A DNA stretch of 64,000 nt from an uncultured Treponema sp. (lineage in GTDB: Bacteria; Spirochaetota; Spirochaetia; Treponematales; Treponemataceae): contig CAKUZR010000004.1 in assembly GCA_934718065.1 (NCBI GenBank), forward strand, positions 1-64,000, in the 5' to 3' direction. The notes under the pieces are model-generated. The model saw only the letters and a list, made by a program, of their open reading frames with translations. It ran no database searches and was not told the origin of the DNA. This document shows positions 52,371-61,756 of this stretch, piece by piece. Position 1 is the stretch's first letter. Each line of letters starts with the position of its first letter. A program made the position numbers and the translations under genes.

Positions 52371-53468
52371 ATGGATAAAGATAAAATTTTTGACAAAATT
52401 AAGAATGCTGGAAAATCTGCCGGCGGAAAGCTTGTGGAAGGCGGAAAAAAGGTGAAGAATTTCAGGCCTTCAAGAGTTGGCTTGAATGAGTATTTCGCGA
52501 GTCTTCAGGCGAACGGAAAAACTTTGATTTTTACGGTGGTTGCCGCTGTTCTTGTCCTGGCTTTTTTTTCGTGCGTTGTTTTCTTTGTTCATGTAAAAGG
52601 GCCGGAAGAAGTTATGGTTCCTGATGTTTGCGGAAAGGAGCTTGTGGACGCTCTGATTGAAATGCAGAAAAAGGAGCTTTATCCAAAAATTACGGTGCGT
52701 TATTCGGAATCTGCGGGCGAAAAGGGAAAAATTCTTGAGCAGAATCCTTCCGCCGGTTCGATTGTGAAGGGCTACAGCCGGGTTTCGCTTGTTGTGAGCC
52801 GCGGTGTAATTGTTGATCACGTTGGAAATTATGTCGGGCAGAATTTTGACCAGCTGAAAATGGATCTTCAGACTTTGTTTGCCGGTCATGCGCAGCCTTT
52901 GATTGTTCTGGCCGAGCCTGAGTACAAGCCGGACTTGTCGGATGCGGGAACGATTCTTGCGCAGGATGTTGCCGAGGGAACTGATATTGCCGAGCCGGTT
53001 ACAATTCATTTGACTGTAAGCCGCGGTCCGAGCTATGAAAATACCCGCGTGCCGAAGCTTGTAGGGCTTTCTGTGAACGATATTCTTGCTGTTATTGCGA
53101 GAAGCCGTCTTGTGTTTGATTTTACTTCTCATCATGTGAAAAATAATGAAAAACCTGGCTATGTTGTTTCTCAGCAGGAATTTGAGGATGAATTTATTCC
53201 GAATTATTCAAGGATGTCTGTTGAAATGGCTTTGCCGGCCGGTGAATATGAAGGCAACTTGTACGGCATTTTCCAGGCTGAGCTGACGGATTATCCTTAT
53301 CCGGTTTCTATGCGTCTTGATGCGACTACAGAGGACGGAAACACTTATACTTTGGTGAATTTCCTGCATACCGGCGCGAATCTTACGATTCCTTACGCTG
53401 TTCCGCGGAATACTGTTCTGAGTTTGTATGTTGTTGACAAGATTCAGAAAAAAATAACAGTTCGATAG
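52371..53468 (+). CDS. PASTA-domain membrane protein without a kinase
   Basis: 365 aa: a basic cytoplasmic N-terminus (1-45), one TM helix (about 50-72), then three PASTA repeats (VPDVCGKELVDALIEMQKKE; a second from about 145; VPKLVGLSVNDILAVIARS) and a beta-rich C-terminal part. PASTA domains bind muropeptides or cell-wall polymer; they usually sit on Ser/Thr kinases or penicillin-binding proteins, neither of which is present. A cell-wall sensor or divisome accessory protein is likely. Confidence 0.85.
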   Translation: MDKDKIFDKIKNAGKSAGGKLVEGGKKVKNFRPSRVGLNEYFASLQANGKTLIFTVVAAVLVLAFFSCVVFFVHVKGPEEVMVPDVCGKELVDALIEMQKKELYPKITVRYSESAGEKGKILEQNPSAGSIVKGYSRVSLVVSRGVIVDHVGNYVGQNFDQLKMDLQTLFAGHAQPLIVLAEPEYKPDLSDAGTILAQDVAEGTDIAEPVTIHLTVSRGPSYENTRVPKLVGLSVNDILAVIARSRLVFDFTSHHVKNNEKPGYVVSQQEFEDEFIPNYSRMSVEMALPAGEYEGNLYGIFQAELTDYPYPVSMRLDATTEDGNTYTLVNFLHTGANLTIPYAVPRNTVLSLYVVDKIQKKITVR

Positions 53469-53481
53469 ATGGATTTTGATT

Positions 53482-54990
53482 ATGAATAAACCGCTGATTT
53501 GCCTGACTCTTACCGGAAAAACGCTTCTTGAGGATGCGGAGCTTGTGAAAAAATATTCGCAGCACATTGATGTTGCGGAGCTTCGGGTTGATTATCTTGC
53601 CGAGGACGAGCGGCTGAATGTAAGGGCGTTCCCTTCTATGGTAAGCGTTCCCTGCATTCTTACAATCCGCCGTGTTGAGGATGGCGGTTTGTATGACAGC
53701 GGTGAATTTTCAAGGACGGCGTTGTTTGGAAGGGCTTTGGCGTATGCTGACCAGAATCCTACCAAAAATTTTGCCTATGTTGATTTTGAGGAAGATTTCA
53801 ATGTTCCTGGCCTGATTGATTCAGCGCAGGCGTTCGGAATAAAAATTATCCGCAGTTATCATAAATTTGACGGTCCGGTGAAAAATCTTCGGGAGCGTTG
53901 CCTTGAAATGCGCAGGACTCAGTTTGAAATTCCGAAAATTGCGTTTATGCCTAAAACATTGAGCGACGTTACGCAGCTTTTCAACGAAGCCGCAGGAATT
54001 ACTGATTTTCCGCATATTTTTGTTGCAATGGGAAATCTTGGCGTTCCTAGCCGGATTCTTGCTTCCAAATTGAATTCTTATCTTACTTACACTTCTCCGC
54101 TTGAAACTAGTGGAAACACCGCTGAAATCGGGCATATTGATCCGATTGCCTTGAATGAAATGTACAGATTCCGGGAAATTGACGAGCATACCCGTTTTTT
54201 TGCGGTTACGGGCTATCCTTTGAAAGTGACTTCGAGCCCTTTGATTCACAATCAGGGTTATCAGGCGCATAAAATGAATAACGTTTTTATTCCGATGGCT
54301 TCAACTTCCATGGCGGAATCGCTTGAATTTGCGGAGGAGCTTGGAATAAAAGGAATGGCGGTTACCGTGCCGTACAAGTGCGACGCGATGGAAATTGCCG
54401 ATGAGATTGGAATTGAAGTCAGCGAAATTGGTGCTTGCAATACTTTGGTGAAGGATTTCAGCCAGTGGGTCGGGCATAATACTGATGCGGCGGGTTTTCA
54501 GCGCGCGCTCGAGGAATTTCTTGGCGTAAAAAAACTTCACCGCAGAAAAGTTGCAATCATCGGGGCGGGCGGTGCAAGCAGAGCGGTTGCGTTTGCAATA
54601 AAGCAGATGGGCGGAAAAGCGTGCATTTTCAACCGGACTCTTTCTCATGCAAAGGCTTTGGCGGAAGATTTTGGCTTTGAATACGCTTCTTTGGACGCAG
54701 AAAGTCTTTCTGTTCTTGACCGATATTCCGACATAATAATTCAGACTACAAAAGTTGGAATGAATTCATCCGATGAACCGAACAAAGAAAACAATCCAAT
54801 CTGGTTTTATCAGTTCAAGGGCTCTGAAAATTTATTCGACATTGTTTACGATCCGAGCGTGACTCCAATAATGAAAGTTGCCACGGAGGCTGGCTGCAAA
54901 GTTTGCAATGGTTATTCAATGTTGAAATATCAGGGCTACAGGCAGTTTAAATATTTTACAGGAGTTGATTATGAGTCTAAATCAGAGTGA
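53482..54990 (+). CDS. aroDE: Bifunctional 3-dehydroquinate dehydratase / shikimate dehydrogenase
   Basis: Residues 1-225 are type I dehydroquinase: Schiff-base Lys in FMPKTLSDV and the helper His in RSYHKFDG. Residues about 235-500 are AroE: SSPLIHNQGY, TVPYKCDA (catalytic Lys), NTDAAGF (Asp) and GAGGASRAV for NADP. The same order of fusion is known in plants and Chlamydia. ATG 53482 has GGA 9 bases upstream; the TTG two codons earlier is less likely. It overlaps the rpiA start by 20 bases. Confidence 0.93.
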   Translation: MNKPLICLTLTGKTLLEDAELVKKYSQHIDVAELRVDYLAEDERLNVRAFPSMVSVPCILTIRRVEDGGLYDSGEFSRTALFGRALAYADQNPTKNFAYVDFEEDFNVPGLIDSAQAFGIKIIRSYHKFDGPVKNLRERCLEMRRTQFEIPKIAFMPKTLSDVTQLFNEAAGITDFPHIFVAMGNLGVPSRILASKLNSYLTYTSPLETSGNTAEIGHIDPIALNEMYRFREIDEHTRFFAVTGYPLKVTSSPLIHNQGYQAHKMNNVFIPMASTSMAESLEFAEELGIKGMAVTVPYKCDAMEIADEIGIEVSEIGACNTLVKDFSQWVGHNTDAAGFQRALEEFLGVKKLHRRKVAIIGAGGASRAVAFAIKQMGGKACIFNRTLSHAKALAEDFGFEYASLDAESLSVLDRYSDIIIQTTKVGMNSSDEPNKENNPIWFYQFKGSENLFDIVYDPSVTPIMKVATEAGCKVCNGYSMLKYQGYRQFKYFTGVDYESKSE

Positions 54991-55696
54991 ACAGAAAATT
55001 CTTGCGGCAAGAACAGCAGTTGAAACGCTTGTGGAAAAAGGTCTTGTTTTCAGCGGAATGAAAATCGGCCTTGGAACTGGTTCAACGGCGCTTCCGGCGG
55101 TAAAACGTCTTGCGGAATACATTGCGGATGGCACTTTGAAAAATATAAAGGCGGTTGCCACTTCATTCCAGACTGAAAATGCCTGCATTGACTGGAATGT
55201 TCCTGTTTATTCTTTTAAGGACCGGCTGATTGACGGCGAGCTTGACCTTGCGATTGACGGCGCGGACGAAATCGATTCTGAAAACAACTGCATAAAAGGC
55301 GGCGGCGCGGCTCTTCTTCGTGAAAAAATTGTCGCCTATAATGCTAAAAAATTCGTTATTGTGGCGGATTCTTCAAAAGCGGTAAAAACTCTTGGCACAA
55401 AATTCGCGCTTCCGGTGGAATTTATTCCGGAGGCTTATGTTCCTGTAAAAAAAGCGCTGGAGAAACTCGGCGCAAAAGTTGTTCTTCGTGAAGGCGTAAG
55501 AAAATGCGGTCCGGTTATAACTGACAACGGAAACCAGATTGTTGACTGCCTTTGGGAAAATCCGGTTGACGCGGCAAAAATGGAAGATATTATTGATGAC
55601 ATCACTGGCGTTGTTGAAGTTGGATTTTTCACCAAAAACAAGCCGGTTGCCTTCATTGGAAAAGAAGACGGAACTGTAGAAGTCCGCGGCCTGTAG
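54971..55696 (+). CDS. rpiA: Ribose-5-phosphate isomerase A
   Basis: Interconverts ribose-5-phosphate and ribulose-5-phosphate in the pentose phosphate pathway. Motifs: GLGTGSTALPAV, AIDGADEIDSENNCIKGGGAALLREKI (catalytic Asp/Lys) and ADSSKAVKTLG. 241 aa. ATG 54971 has GGAG 6 bases upstream, inside the end of aroDE. The next gene starts two bases after its stop. Confidence 0.95.
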   Translation: MSLNQSEQKILAARTAVETLVEKGLVFSGMKIGLGTGSTALPAVKRLAEYIADGTLKNIKAVATSFQTENACIDWNVPVYSFKDRLIDGELDLAIDGADEIDSENNCIKGGGAALLREKIVAYNAKKFVIVADSSKAVKTLGTKFALPVEFIPEAYVPVKKALEKLGAKVVLREGVRKCGPVITDNGNQIVDCLWENPVDAAKMEDIIDDITGVVEVGFFTKNKPVAFIGKEDGTVEVRGL

Positions 55697-55697
55697 A

Positions 55698-57059
55698 ATG
55701 TTTCCGCCGTTTCCGCAGAAAGAAGCTTTTTCAGTTTGCTGCAAAATTGTAAGCGCGCTTGAGCAGGGAATTTTGCAGCTTGAACAGATTGGAAAAATCA
55801 GCAGCGAACGGAGCACCCAGGGAATTATGGTCGGCGTTGCTTTATGCCAAAATTCCAACGGCGATTCTGTTGTGCTGAACACGGTGAGCGGAATTTCAAA
55901 GCGGATAAATGGCACTGAAGCCGCAGGACTTGGAATTTTTGTTGAGCCGGTTGTTTCTTCCGGGGAAATTGAAGAGGCTCTTGAAAAAAACGACTTGCTG
56001 ATTCACCAGCTTACTGAAAAAATTAATTTTCTTAAGGAAAAACGCCGCCGCCCGGACGGAAAATTTGAAAATCAGGATGAAGAGGAAATTTCCCTTGTAA
56101 AAAAACGTTCGGCTTTGTGCGAAGAATCCTTGAAAAATGTGTTCGGGCTTTATTCGTTTCATTGTGCGGATGGAAAAATCCGGCCGCTTCTTGAAATTTG
56201 CGGAAAAAAACTGCCTCCCACCGGAACGGGCGACTGCTGCGCTCCGAAACTTCTGGATTTTGCGTTCAAAAACCAGCTGAAAATAAAAAGCCTGGCGGAA
56301 ATTTATTTTGGAAAAAGCAATAAATTCAGAACCAGCGGAAAATCATATCCTCCGTGCGACGAGCGTTGCGGCTTGATTTTGCCGGCAATTCTTGGACTTG
56401 AAATTTTGTACCAGGACAGCGACATTGTTGTTGTGAACAAGCAGAGCGGACTTCTGAGCGTTCCAGGACGCGGCCCGGAAAAACAGGATTGCATTGTGAA
56501 CCGGCTGAAAAAACTTTTCCCTGACTGCATCCAGCAGCCTAGCGTTCACCGGCTTGACATGGAAACCAGCGGAATTCTTGTGCTCGCATTGAACGAGGAT
56601 TCCCACCGGAATTTGTGCAGGCAGTTTGAAGAAAAAAAAGTTCAGAAACGCTATGTTGCGCTGATTGACGGAAAATTGCCGGAAAAATTCCCGAAAAACG
56701 GAAAAATGGAGCTTTTTTTCCGAGTTGATATTGAAAATCGCCCGCACCAAATCTGGGACGAAATTTACGGAAAAAACGCAGTCACTGAATGGAACTGGCT
56801 TGGCGAGGAATTTTATTCTTCCCCGGAAGGCAAAAAACGCTTGTGCACAAGAATTGAATTCATTCCGCGCACCGGCAGAACCCACCAGTTAAGGCTTGCC
56901 GCCGCGGATTCGCACGGTTTTGGAGTTCCGATAATTGGCGACACGCTTTACGGCCATTGTGAAAAAGGCGAGCGGCTTATGCTCCATGCGGAATTCCTGA
57001 GTTTCATTCATCCTTTGAGCGGGGAAAAAATGGATTTTTATTGTCCTGCGCCGTTCTAG
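55698..57059 (+). CDS. RluA-family pseudouridine synthase with N-terminal extension
   Basis: Isomerises uridine in rRNA or tRNA. Residues about 225-453 are the catalytic domain: SVHRLDMETSGILVLA with the catalytic Asp, KRYVALIDG and GRTHQLRLAA. The first 215 residues are an extension of unknown function with a coiled coil near 90-130 (EIEEALEKNDLLIHQLTEKI) and several cysteines. Large RluA-like proteins with similar front domains occur in other bacteria; the RNA target is not deducible. Confidence 0.88.
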   Translation: MFPPFPQKEAFSVCCKIVSALEQGILQLEQIGKISSERSTQGIMVGVALCQNSNGDSVVLNTVSGISKRINGTEAAGLGIFVEPVVSSGEIEEALEKNDLLIHQLTEKINFLKEKRRRPDGKFENQDEEEISLVKKRSALCEESLKNVFGLYSFHCADGKIRPLLEICGKKLPPTGTGDCCAPKLLDFAFKNQLKIKSLAEIYFGKSNKFRTSGKSYPPCDERCGLILPAILGLEILYQDSDIVVVNKQSGLLSVPGRGPEKQDCIVNRLKKLFPDCIQQPSVHRLDMETSGILVLALNEDSHRNLCRQFEEKKVQKRYVALIDGKLPEKFPKNGKMELFFRVDIENRPHQIWDEIYGKNAVTEWNWLGEEFYSSPEGKKRLCTRIEFIPRTGRTHQLRLAAADSHGFGVPIIGDTLYGHCEKGERLMLHAEFLSFIHPLSGEKMDFYCPAPF

Positions 57060-59620
57060 TTCTTTTGGCCGGAAAAATCAATCATTAAAATGTTCGCGAC
57101 AATTGTTCCGTCCGCATGATTTAAAATTTCGCCGAAAAATTTCACATTTTTCAAATTTCCGTCTTTGCAGAAAACCGCGGCGTCCTTTTCAAAATTCTTT
57201 TTTTCGTTCGCCTTGATATTTCGTATCATCTGCATTATGGAATCTTTTTCGCCCTGCAGGAAAGATTCGAACGGATTCGCTTTCAGAAGTTTTTCAAAGT
57301 CTTTTTGTGAATATCCAAGAATTTTCGCAACGTTTTTGTTTGAATATGAAAGCTCAATTTTTTCATCAAATGAAATTGAAAAAATTCCGCACGGAAGGCT
57401 TTCAATAATTGAAGCAAGCTGCTCAGAAAGATTCGTTTTAAGCTGAAGAAGCTTCATCCTGAAGTCAATGTTTTCGACCGTCAGATAATAAATATTGCTT
57501 GTCACCGTTTTTCCGATGTGCCGAAGGTGAATTCGCACCCAGAACGGCTGTGTGTTTTTGTAGAAAGGCTTCAGCTGGATTTCGCAGAAACAGCTTTTTT
57601 TGGAATTCATTGCCTCGTAAAGAGTTGAAAAGAACGTTTCCTGGCAATGTTTTTCGATTCCGGAAACAATATCCTTCTGAATGGTCATAAAATCGTGGCG
57701 GGTTGTTCCGATTTCCTCAAAAAACTGGTCGTTCATTCGGAGCGCTTCAACAGTTGCGCCGGTCCATTCAATTATTGCGGCTCCTCCAATAAAATTATTG
57801 AAAAACAGCGTTGAATTTTTTGTTGCGTCAAGGAATTTTGCGGCTTCAATTTCCGCATCTTCCTTGCCTTTGTCAAAGTTTACAGGAGAAAGATTTGTTA
57901 AAAGCTCCTCGTATTTTTCAATTGGCAGCGGGCGCGCAAAATAATAGCCCTGCATATAAAAACAGCCGATGCTTTTCAGATAATCCGCCTGCTCTTTTGA
58001 TTCAATTCCTTCCGCGATTACAGGCAGGTGCAGCCAGTTTGCCATTCTTATGACGGAACTCAAAATGCTTCCGCCCTTTGAATTGTTCTCGCCGTTCTTT
58101 AAATCCTTTGTGTCGGAGGCGATGAATTTCATGTCGAGCTTCAGGACGTTTACAGGAACTTCCTTTAAAGTGTTCAGAGAAGAATAGCCGCTTCCAAAAT
58201 CGTCCATTTCAAGGCAGAAACCATTGTCGCGGAGTTCTTCTACAACTTTGATAAGCTGGGTAGGATTTTCCATGTAGGCAGATTCTGTGATTTCAAGGCG
58301 CAGAAGCTCAGGCGTAAGATTGTATTTTTTCAGAAGCCCGTTGAAAATTTCAACCAAATTCTGATTGTAAATATCGCGGCGGGAAATATTAACCGAAACT
58401 GGAATTGGATTCAGCCCCATGTCTTTCCATTTGCTCAGAAGCTGGCAGGTTTTTTCCCAGATGAATAAATCCAGCTGGGTGATAAATCCGTTGCGTTCAA
58501 AAACCGGAACGAAAATCGCCGGCGAAATCAGTCCTTTTACCGGGTGGTTCCAGCGAACAAGAGCCTCCGCTCCCACCAAAGATTCTGTTGTGTAGTCGTA
58601 TTGCGGCTGCAGGTATACTGTAAATTCATTTCTTTGCAGCCCGACAACCATATCCGTTATAAGTTCCTGCTCATCCTTCAGATTTTCAATCATTGATTCG
58701 TTGTAAAACGCGAATCTTTCAGTGAAATTCTGTTTTATTGAAGCCAGCGCAAGTTCCGCGCGGTCAATTGCCAGTGAAACATCCGTTTTTGGATTTGTAA
58801 TTACGTAAATTCCGTAGCGGCAGATAAAATCGAATTTCGGGTGAAGTGATTTTACATAGGAATCGACTTTCCCCAGAATCATAAAAAGAATTTCGTTTGA
58901 AACCGTCGGCGTGCAGACAACAAAATGGTCGGCGTAAATATGTCCGTAAGTTGAAAATTCGGAAATTGTGCTGTTTAGATGCTCACCGATTTTTTCAAGA
59001 ATTTTGTCCCCGGCTGAAAAACCGAAAAGATCGTTGAAAACTTTAAAACGGTCCAGATTCACAAGAACAAGGTAATACTGCTTGTCTGGATTTGCGGCGA
59101 GCATTTCCTGGGTTTTGCTCAGAAATGCCTGTTTGTTGTAAACTCCGGTTTTGTCCAGGCGCGCAAGCTGCTTGATTGTGTTTTTCTGCTGTTCGTGCAG
59201 GCTGGAAATATGGTTTTCTTCTTCGGAAACGTGCTGAACCGTGTGCGTTAAAATTTCAAAAAGATTTTCAGGCGGAGTGCTTTCCGGAAAACATTCAAAA
59301 ACTCCAAGCTGGTAGAATTTTTTCTGCACTTCAAGATTGATTTCCTTCATTATTCCGATTACTGGAATTCTTAAAGAAACTTTGTCATTCAGCGAATTAA
59401 GAAAAAGCATTTTTTCTTGAATTTTTTTCGTTAAATCCGGATATTTAAAAAGAAAATCTTCGTCTAAAACAATAATTGACGGAATGACTGATTCCATTTT
59501 TTTCAGGAATTCATCCTCGTTTTCTATATAAAAAATATCAAAAACAGAATTAAACTTTTCTGTTGAAAGAATTGGCTCGAGAACTTTTTGGGTTGCTGCG
59601 AAGATTGAAAATTTTTCCAT
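57056..59620 (-). CDS. Cyclic-di-GMP phosphodiesterase: receiver-like, degenerate GGDEF, EAL, two PAS
   Basis: 854 aa. Residues 1-120 look like a receiver domain (IVLDEDFLFKYPD). The GGDEF domain (about 175-300) has YADHF where the active motif should be, so it should not make c-di-GMP. The EAL domain (about 335-600) is complete: GAEALVRW, EITESAY, MDDFGSGYSSL, IAEGIESKEQADYL. Two PAS-like segments follow (from about 607 and 740), an unusual place for sensors. ATG 59620 follows AGAGG. Its end overlaps the convergent pseudouridine synthase gene by four bases. Confidence 0.88.
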   Translation of the reverse strand: MEKFSIFAATQKVLEPILSTEKFNSVFDIFYIENEDEFLKKMESVIPSIIVLDEDFLFKYPDLTKKIQEKMLFLNSLNDKVSLRIPVIGIMKEINLEVQKKFYQLGVFECFPESTPPENLFEILTHTVQHVSEEENHISSLHEQQKNTIKQLARLDKTGVYNKQAFLSKTQEMLAANPDKQYYLVLVNLDRFKVFNDLFGFSAGDKILEKIGEHLNSTISEFSTYGHIYADHFVVCTPTVSNEILFMILGKVDSYVKSLHPKFDFICRYGIYVITNPKTDVSLAIDRAELALASIKQNFTERFAFYNESMIENLKDEQELITDMVVGLQRNEFTVYLQPQYDYTTESLVGAEALVRWNHPVKGLISPAIFVPVFERNGFITQLDLFIWEKTCQLLSKWKDMGLNPIPVSVNISRRDIYNQNLVEIFNGLLKKYNLTPELLRLEITESAYMENPTQLIKVVEELRDNGFCLEMDDFGSGYSSLNTLKEVPVNVLKLDMKFIASDTKDLKNGENNSKGGSILSSVIRMANWLHLPVIAEGIESKEQADYLKSIGCFYMQGYYFARPLPIEKYEELLTNLSPVNFDKGKEDAEIEAAKFLDATKNSTLFFNNFIGGAAIIEWTGATVEALRMNDQFFEEIGTTRHDFMTIQKDIVSGIEKHCQETFFSTLYEAMNSKKSCFCEIQLKPFYKNTQPFWVRIHLRHIGKTVTSNIYYLTVENIDFRMKLLQLKTNLSEQLASIIESLPCGIFSISFDEKIELSYSNKNVAKILGYSQKDFEKLLKANPFESFLQGEKDSIMQMIRNIKANEKKNFEKDAAVFCKDGNLKNVKFFGEILNHADGTIVANILMIDFSGQKN

Positions 59621-59691
59621 GCTACCTCTAGTTGATTCTACCACAGTTTTTTGTAAAATCAACTAAAGATTTTCTCATTTTGTAAACGTTT

Positions 59692-60456
59692 TCAGCAGCA
59701 CAGTTCCCGGGCTTTTTCCTTGATTTTTTTCTGGATTGCAAGCCTTGATTCTTCAAGTGAATTTGGATTGTAATTTTCCCGGATGATGTTCACAAAAACT
59801 GAGCCTGCGACGATTGCGTAAACGTGCGGTGCAATCAGTTTTGCCTGTTCTCCGCTGGTGATTCCGAATCCGCCAAGAATTTTTGCGCCGCCGGCAGAAG
59901 TTTTGTCAATAAAATCAAGCATTTCCTGAGTTACAACAGTTTTGCTTCCGGTGATTCCAGCCCGGAGCGCGGTGTAAATGTATTCAAAATTCTGGCTGGT
60001 CATTTTTTTCAGGCGTTCATCGGTCATTGAAGGCGCGGCTACAGGAATATTGTGAAGTCCGTATTTTTTGCAGGCCGCGGTGAGTCCTTCGTCGCAGTCA
60101 AACGGAAGGTCCGGCACGATAAGTCCCGAAACTCCAGCGTCTGCCGCCATTTTTACAAAATTTTCTACGCCAGGGCGGTAAACAAGCGAGGCGTAAGTCA
60201 TGATGAAAATTTGAATTTCCGGATGTCGGCGGTGCATTTCCGCCATGTAAGCCATTCCCTGTTTTACAGTATATTTTCTTGCAAGAACAGAAGAGCAGGC
60301 TGTCTGGATTGCAACTCCGTCTGCGCTTGGATCGCTGAATGCAAGCTGAACTTCAAGAATTTTTGCGCCGCCGGCAATAAGCGCTTCTCCGGCTGCCAGG
60401 CAGGTTTCGTCGTCTGGATAACCTGCAACTTGATGTGACATTAGAATATTGCTCAT
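59692..60456 (-). CDS. trpA: Tryptophan synthase alpha chain
   Basis: Splits indole-3-glycerol phosphate to indole, passed to TrpB. Catalytic Glu in LEVQLAFSDPSADG and Asp in LIVPDLPFD are present; FGITSGEQAKL is the phosphate loop. 254 aa. Last gene of the trp operon seen here, 22 bases after trpB; an AGGAG site lies further upstream than usual (about 10 bases). Confidence 0.94.
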   Translation of the reverse strand: MSNILMSHQVAGYPDDETCLAAGEALIAGGAKILEVQLAFSDPSADGVAIQTACSSVLARKYTVKQGMAYMAEMHRRHPEIQIFIMTYASLVYRPGVENFVKMAADAGVSGLIVPDLPFDCDEGLTAACKKYGLHNIPVAAPSMTDERLKKMTSQNFEYIYTALRAGITGSKTVVTQEMLDFIDKTSAGGAKILGGFGITSGEQAKLIAPHVYAIVAGSVFVNIIRENYNPNSLEESRLAIQKKIKEKARELCC

Positions 60457-60478
60457 AAATATGTGCTCCTGTGAAGTG

Positions 60479-61756
60479 TTAGTTTTCTTTTTTTGACATT
60501 GAATCCGCGAAATGAATGTCTTTTCCGGTGTTCAAACGCTCCAGCTCTGCCTGAAGGAACTGTTTCCATTCTTCCGGGCGGAAAACCGGGCAGGTGATAA
60601 AAATATCTTTGTCGCCGCGTCCGGACATATTCGCCACAATATTCTGGTCTTTCCGCATTTTTGGAGCGAGCTTTAACGCCAGCGCGCCAGCATGAGCGCT
60701 TTCCATTGCGAAAAGAATTCCTTCTGTTTTTGCAAAAACTGAAACGGCGTTCAGGGCTTCATCATCTTTTATGGCTTCAAATTTTACACGGCCTGTTTCC
60801 CCAAGATAGGCGAGCTGCGGCCCGATTCCAACGTAATCAAGTCCGGCTGAAATTGAGCGTGTCTGGCCGGCTTGTCCGTCTTCATCCTGAAGAAAGCGCG
60901 TTTTGAATCCTTGCATAATTCCGTCAACAGCATCGTTTCCAACCATTCGGCTTGCGTTGTTTCCTTTTCCAGGTCCGATTCCGCCGGCTTCCGCGCCGAA
61001 AAGCAAAGGCTCTTTTTCATTTATGAAAGGCTCGAAAAATCCGATTGAGTTTGAGCCGCCGCCAACGCAGGCAACCATCGCGTCAATTTTTTGTCCGCGT
61101 TCTGACATTTGTTTTTTTGTTTCTCGGCCGATTACAGCCTGGAATTCCCGGACCATATCTGGAAACGGTGAAGGGCCGAGCGCAGAACCAATAAGATAGT
61201 GCGTGTCGCTGAAATTTGAAGCCCAGTCGCGCATTGCTTCATTGATTGCGTCTTTTAAAATCCGCGAGCCTGTTGTAACAGGAACAACTTCCGCGCCGTA
61301 CATTTCCATTGTTGAAACATTCGGCTGCTGGCGGCGGACATCAACTTCGCCCATGTAGACACGGCATTTCAACCCGAGTTTTGCGCATGCGGCGGCGGTT
61401 GCGACTCCGTGCTGGCCGGCTCCGGTTTCTGCGATTATCCTGGTTTTGCCCATTCGTTTTGCCACCAAAGCCTGTCCGATTGCGTTGTTGATTTTGTGCG
61501 CGCCTGTATTTGCAAGCCCTTCAAGTTTTACATAAATCTGCGCGCCGCCAAGCTGCTCTGAAAGTCTTTTTGCATAATAAAGCGGTGTAGGGCGGCCAAT
61601 AAAATCCGTGCGGATTTCTTCAAGTTCCTTTAAAAATTCCGGGTCGCGGATGCACTTGAGGAATGCTTCTTCAAGCTCTTCAATTGGACGGCGAAGAATT
61701 TCCGCAACGTAGCGTCCGCCGAATCTTCCGAAAAAACCTTTATCTGATTCTGTCAT
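60479..61756 (-). CDS. trpB: Tryptophan synthase beta chain
   Basis: PLP enzyme joining indole and serine. Lys in TGAHKINNAIGQAL forms the Schiff base, AETGAGQHGVATA has the catalytic Glu, and GGGSNSIGFF binds the PLP phosphate. 425 aa. The normally strict KREDLNHTGAHK reads KLEGLANTGAHK, so several residues before the PLP lysine differ. It overlaps trpCF by ATGA and has AGGAG upstream. Confidence 0.93.
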   Translation of the reverse strand: MTESDKGFFGRFGGRYVAEILRRPIEELEEAFLKCIRDPEFLKELEEIRTDFIGRPTPLYYAKRLSEQLGGAQIYVKLEGLANTGAHKINNAIGQALVAKRMGKTRIIAETGAGQHGVATAAACAKLGLKCRVYMGEVDVRRQQPNVSTMEMYGAEVVPVTTGSRILKDAINEAMRDWASNFSDTHYLIGSALGPSPFPDMVREFQAVIGRETKKQMSERGQKIDAMVACVGGGSNSIGFFEPFINEKEPLLFGAEAGGIGPGKGNNASRMVGNDAVDGIMQGFKTRFLQDEDGQAGQTRSISAGLDYVGIGPQLAYLGETGRVKFEAIKDDEALNAVSVFAKTEGILFAMESAHAGALALKLAPKMRKDQNIVANMSGRGDKDIFITCPVFRPEEWKQFLQAELERLNTGKDIHFADSMSKKEN

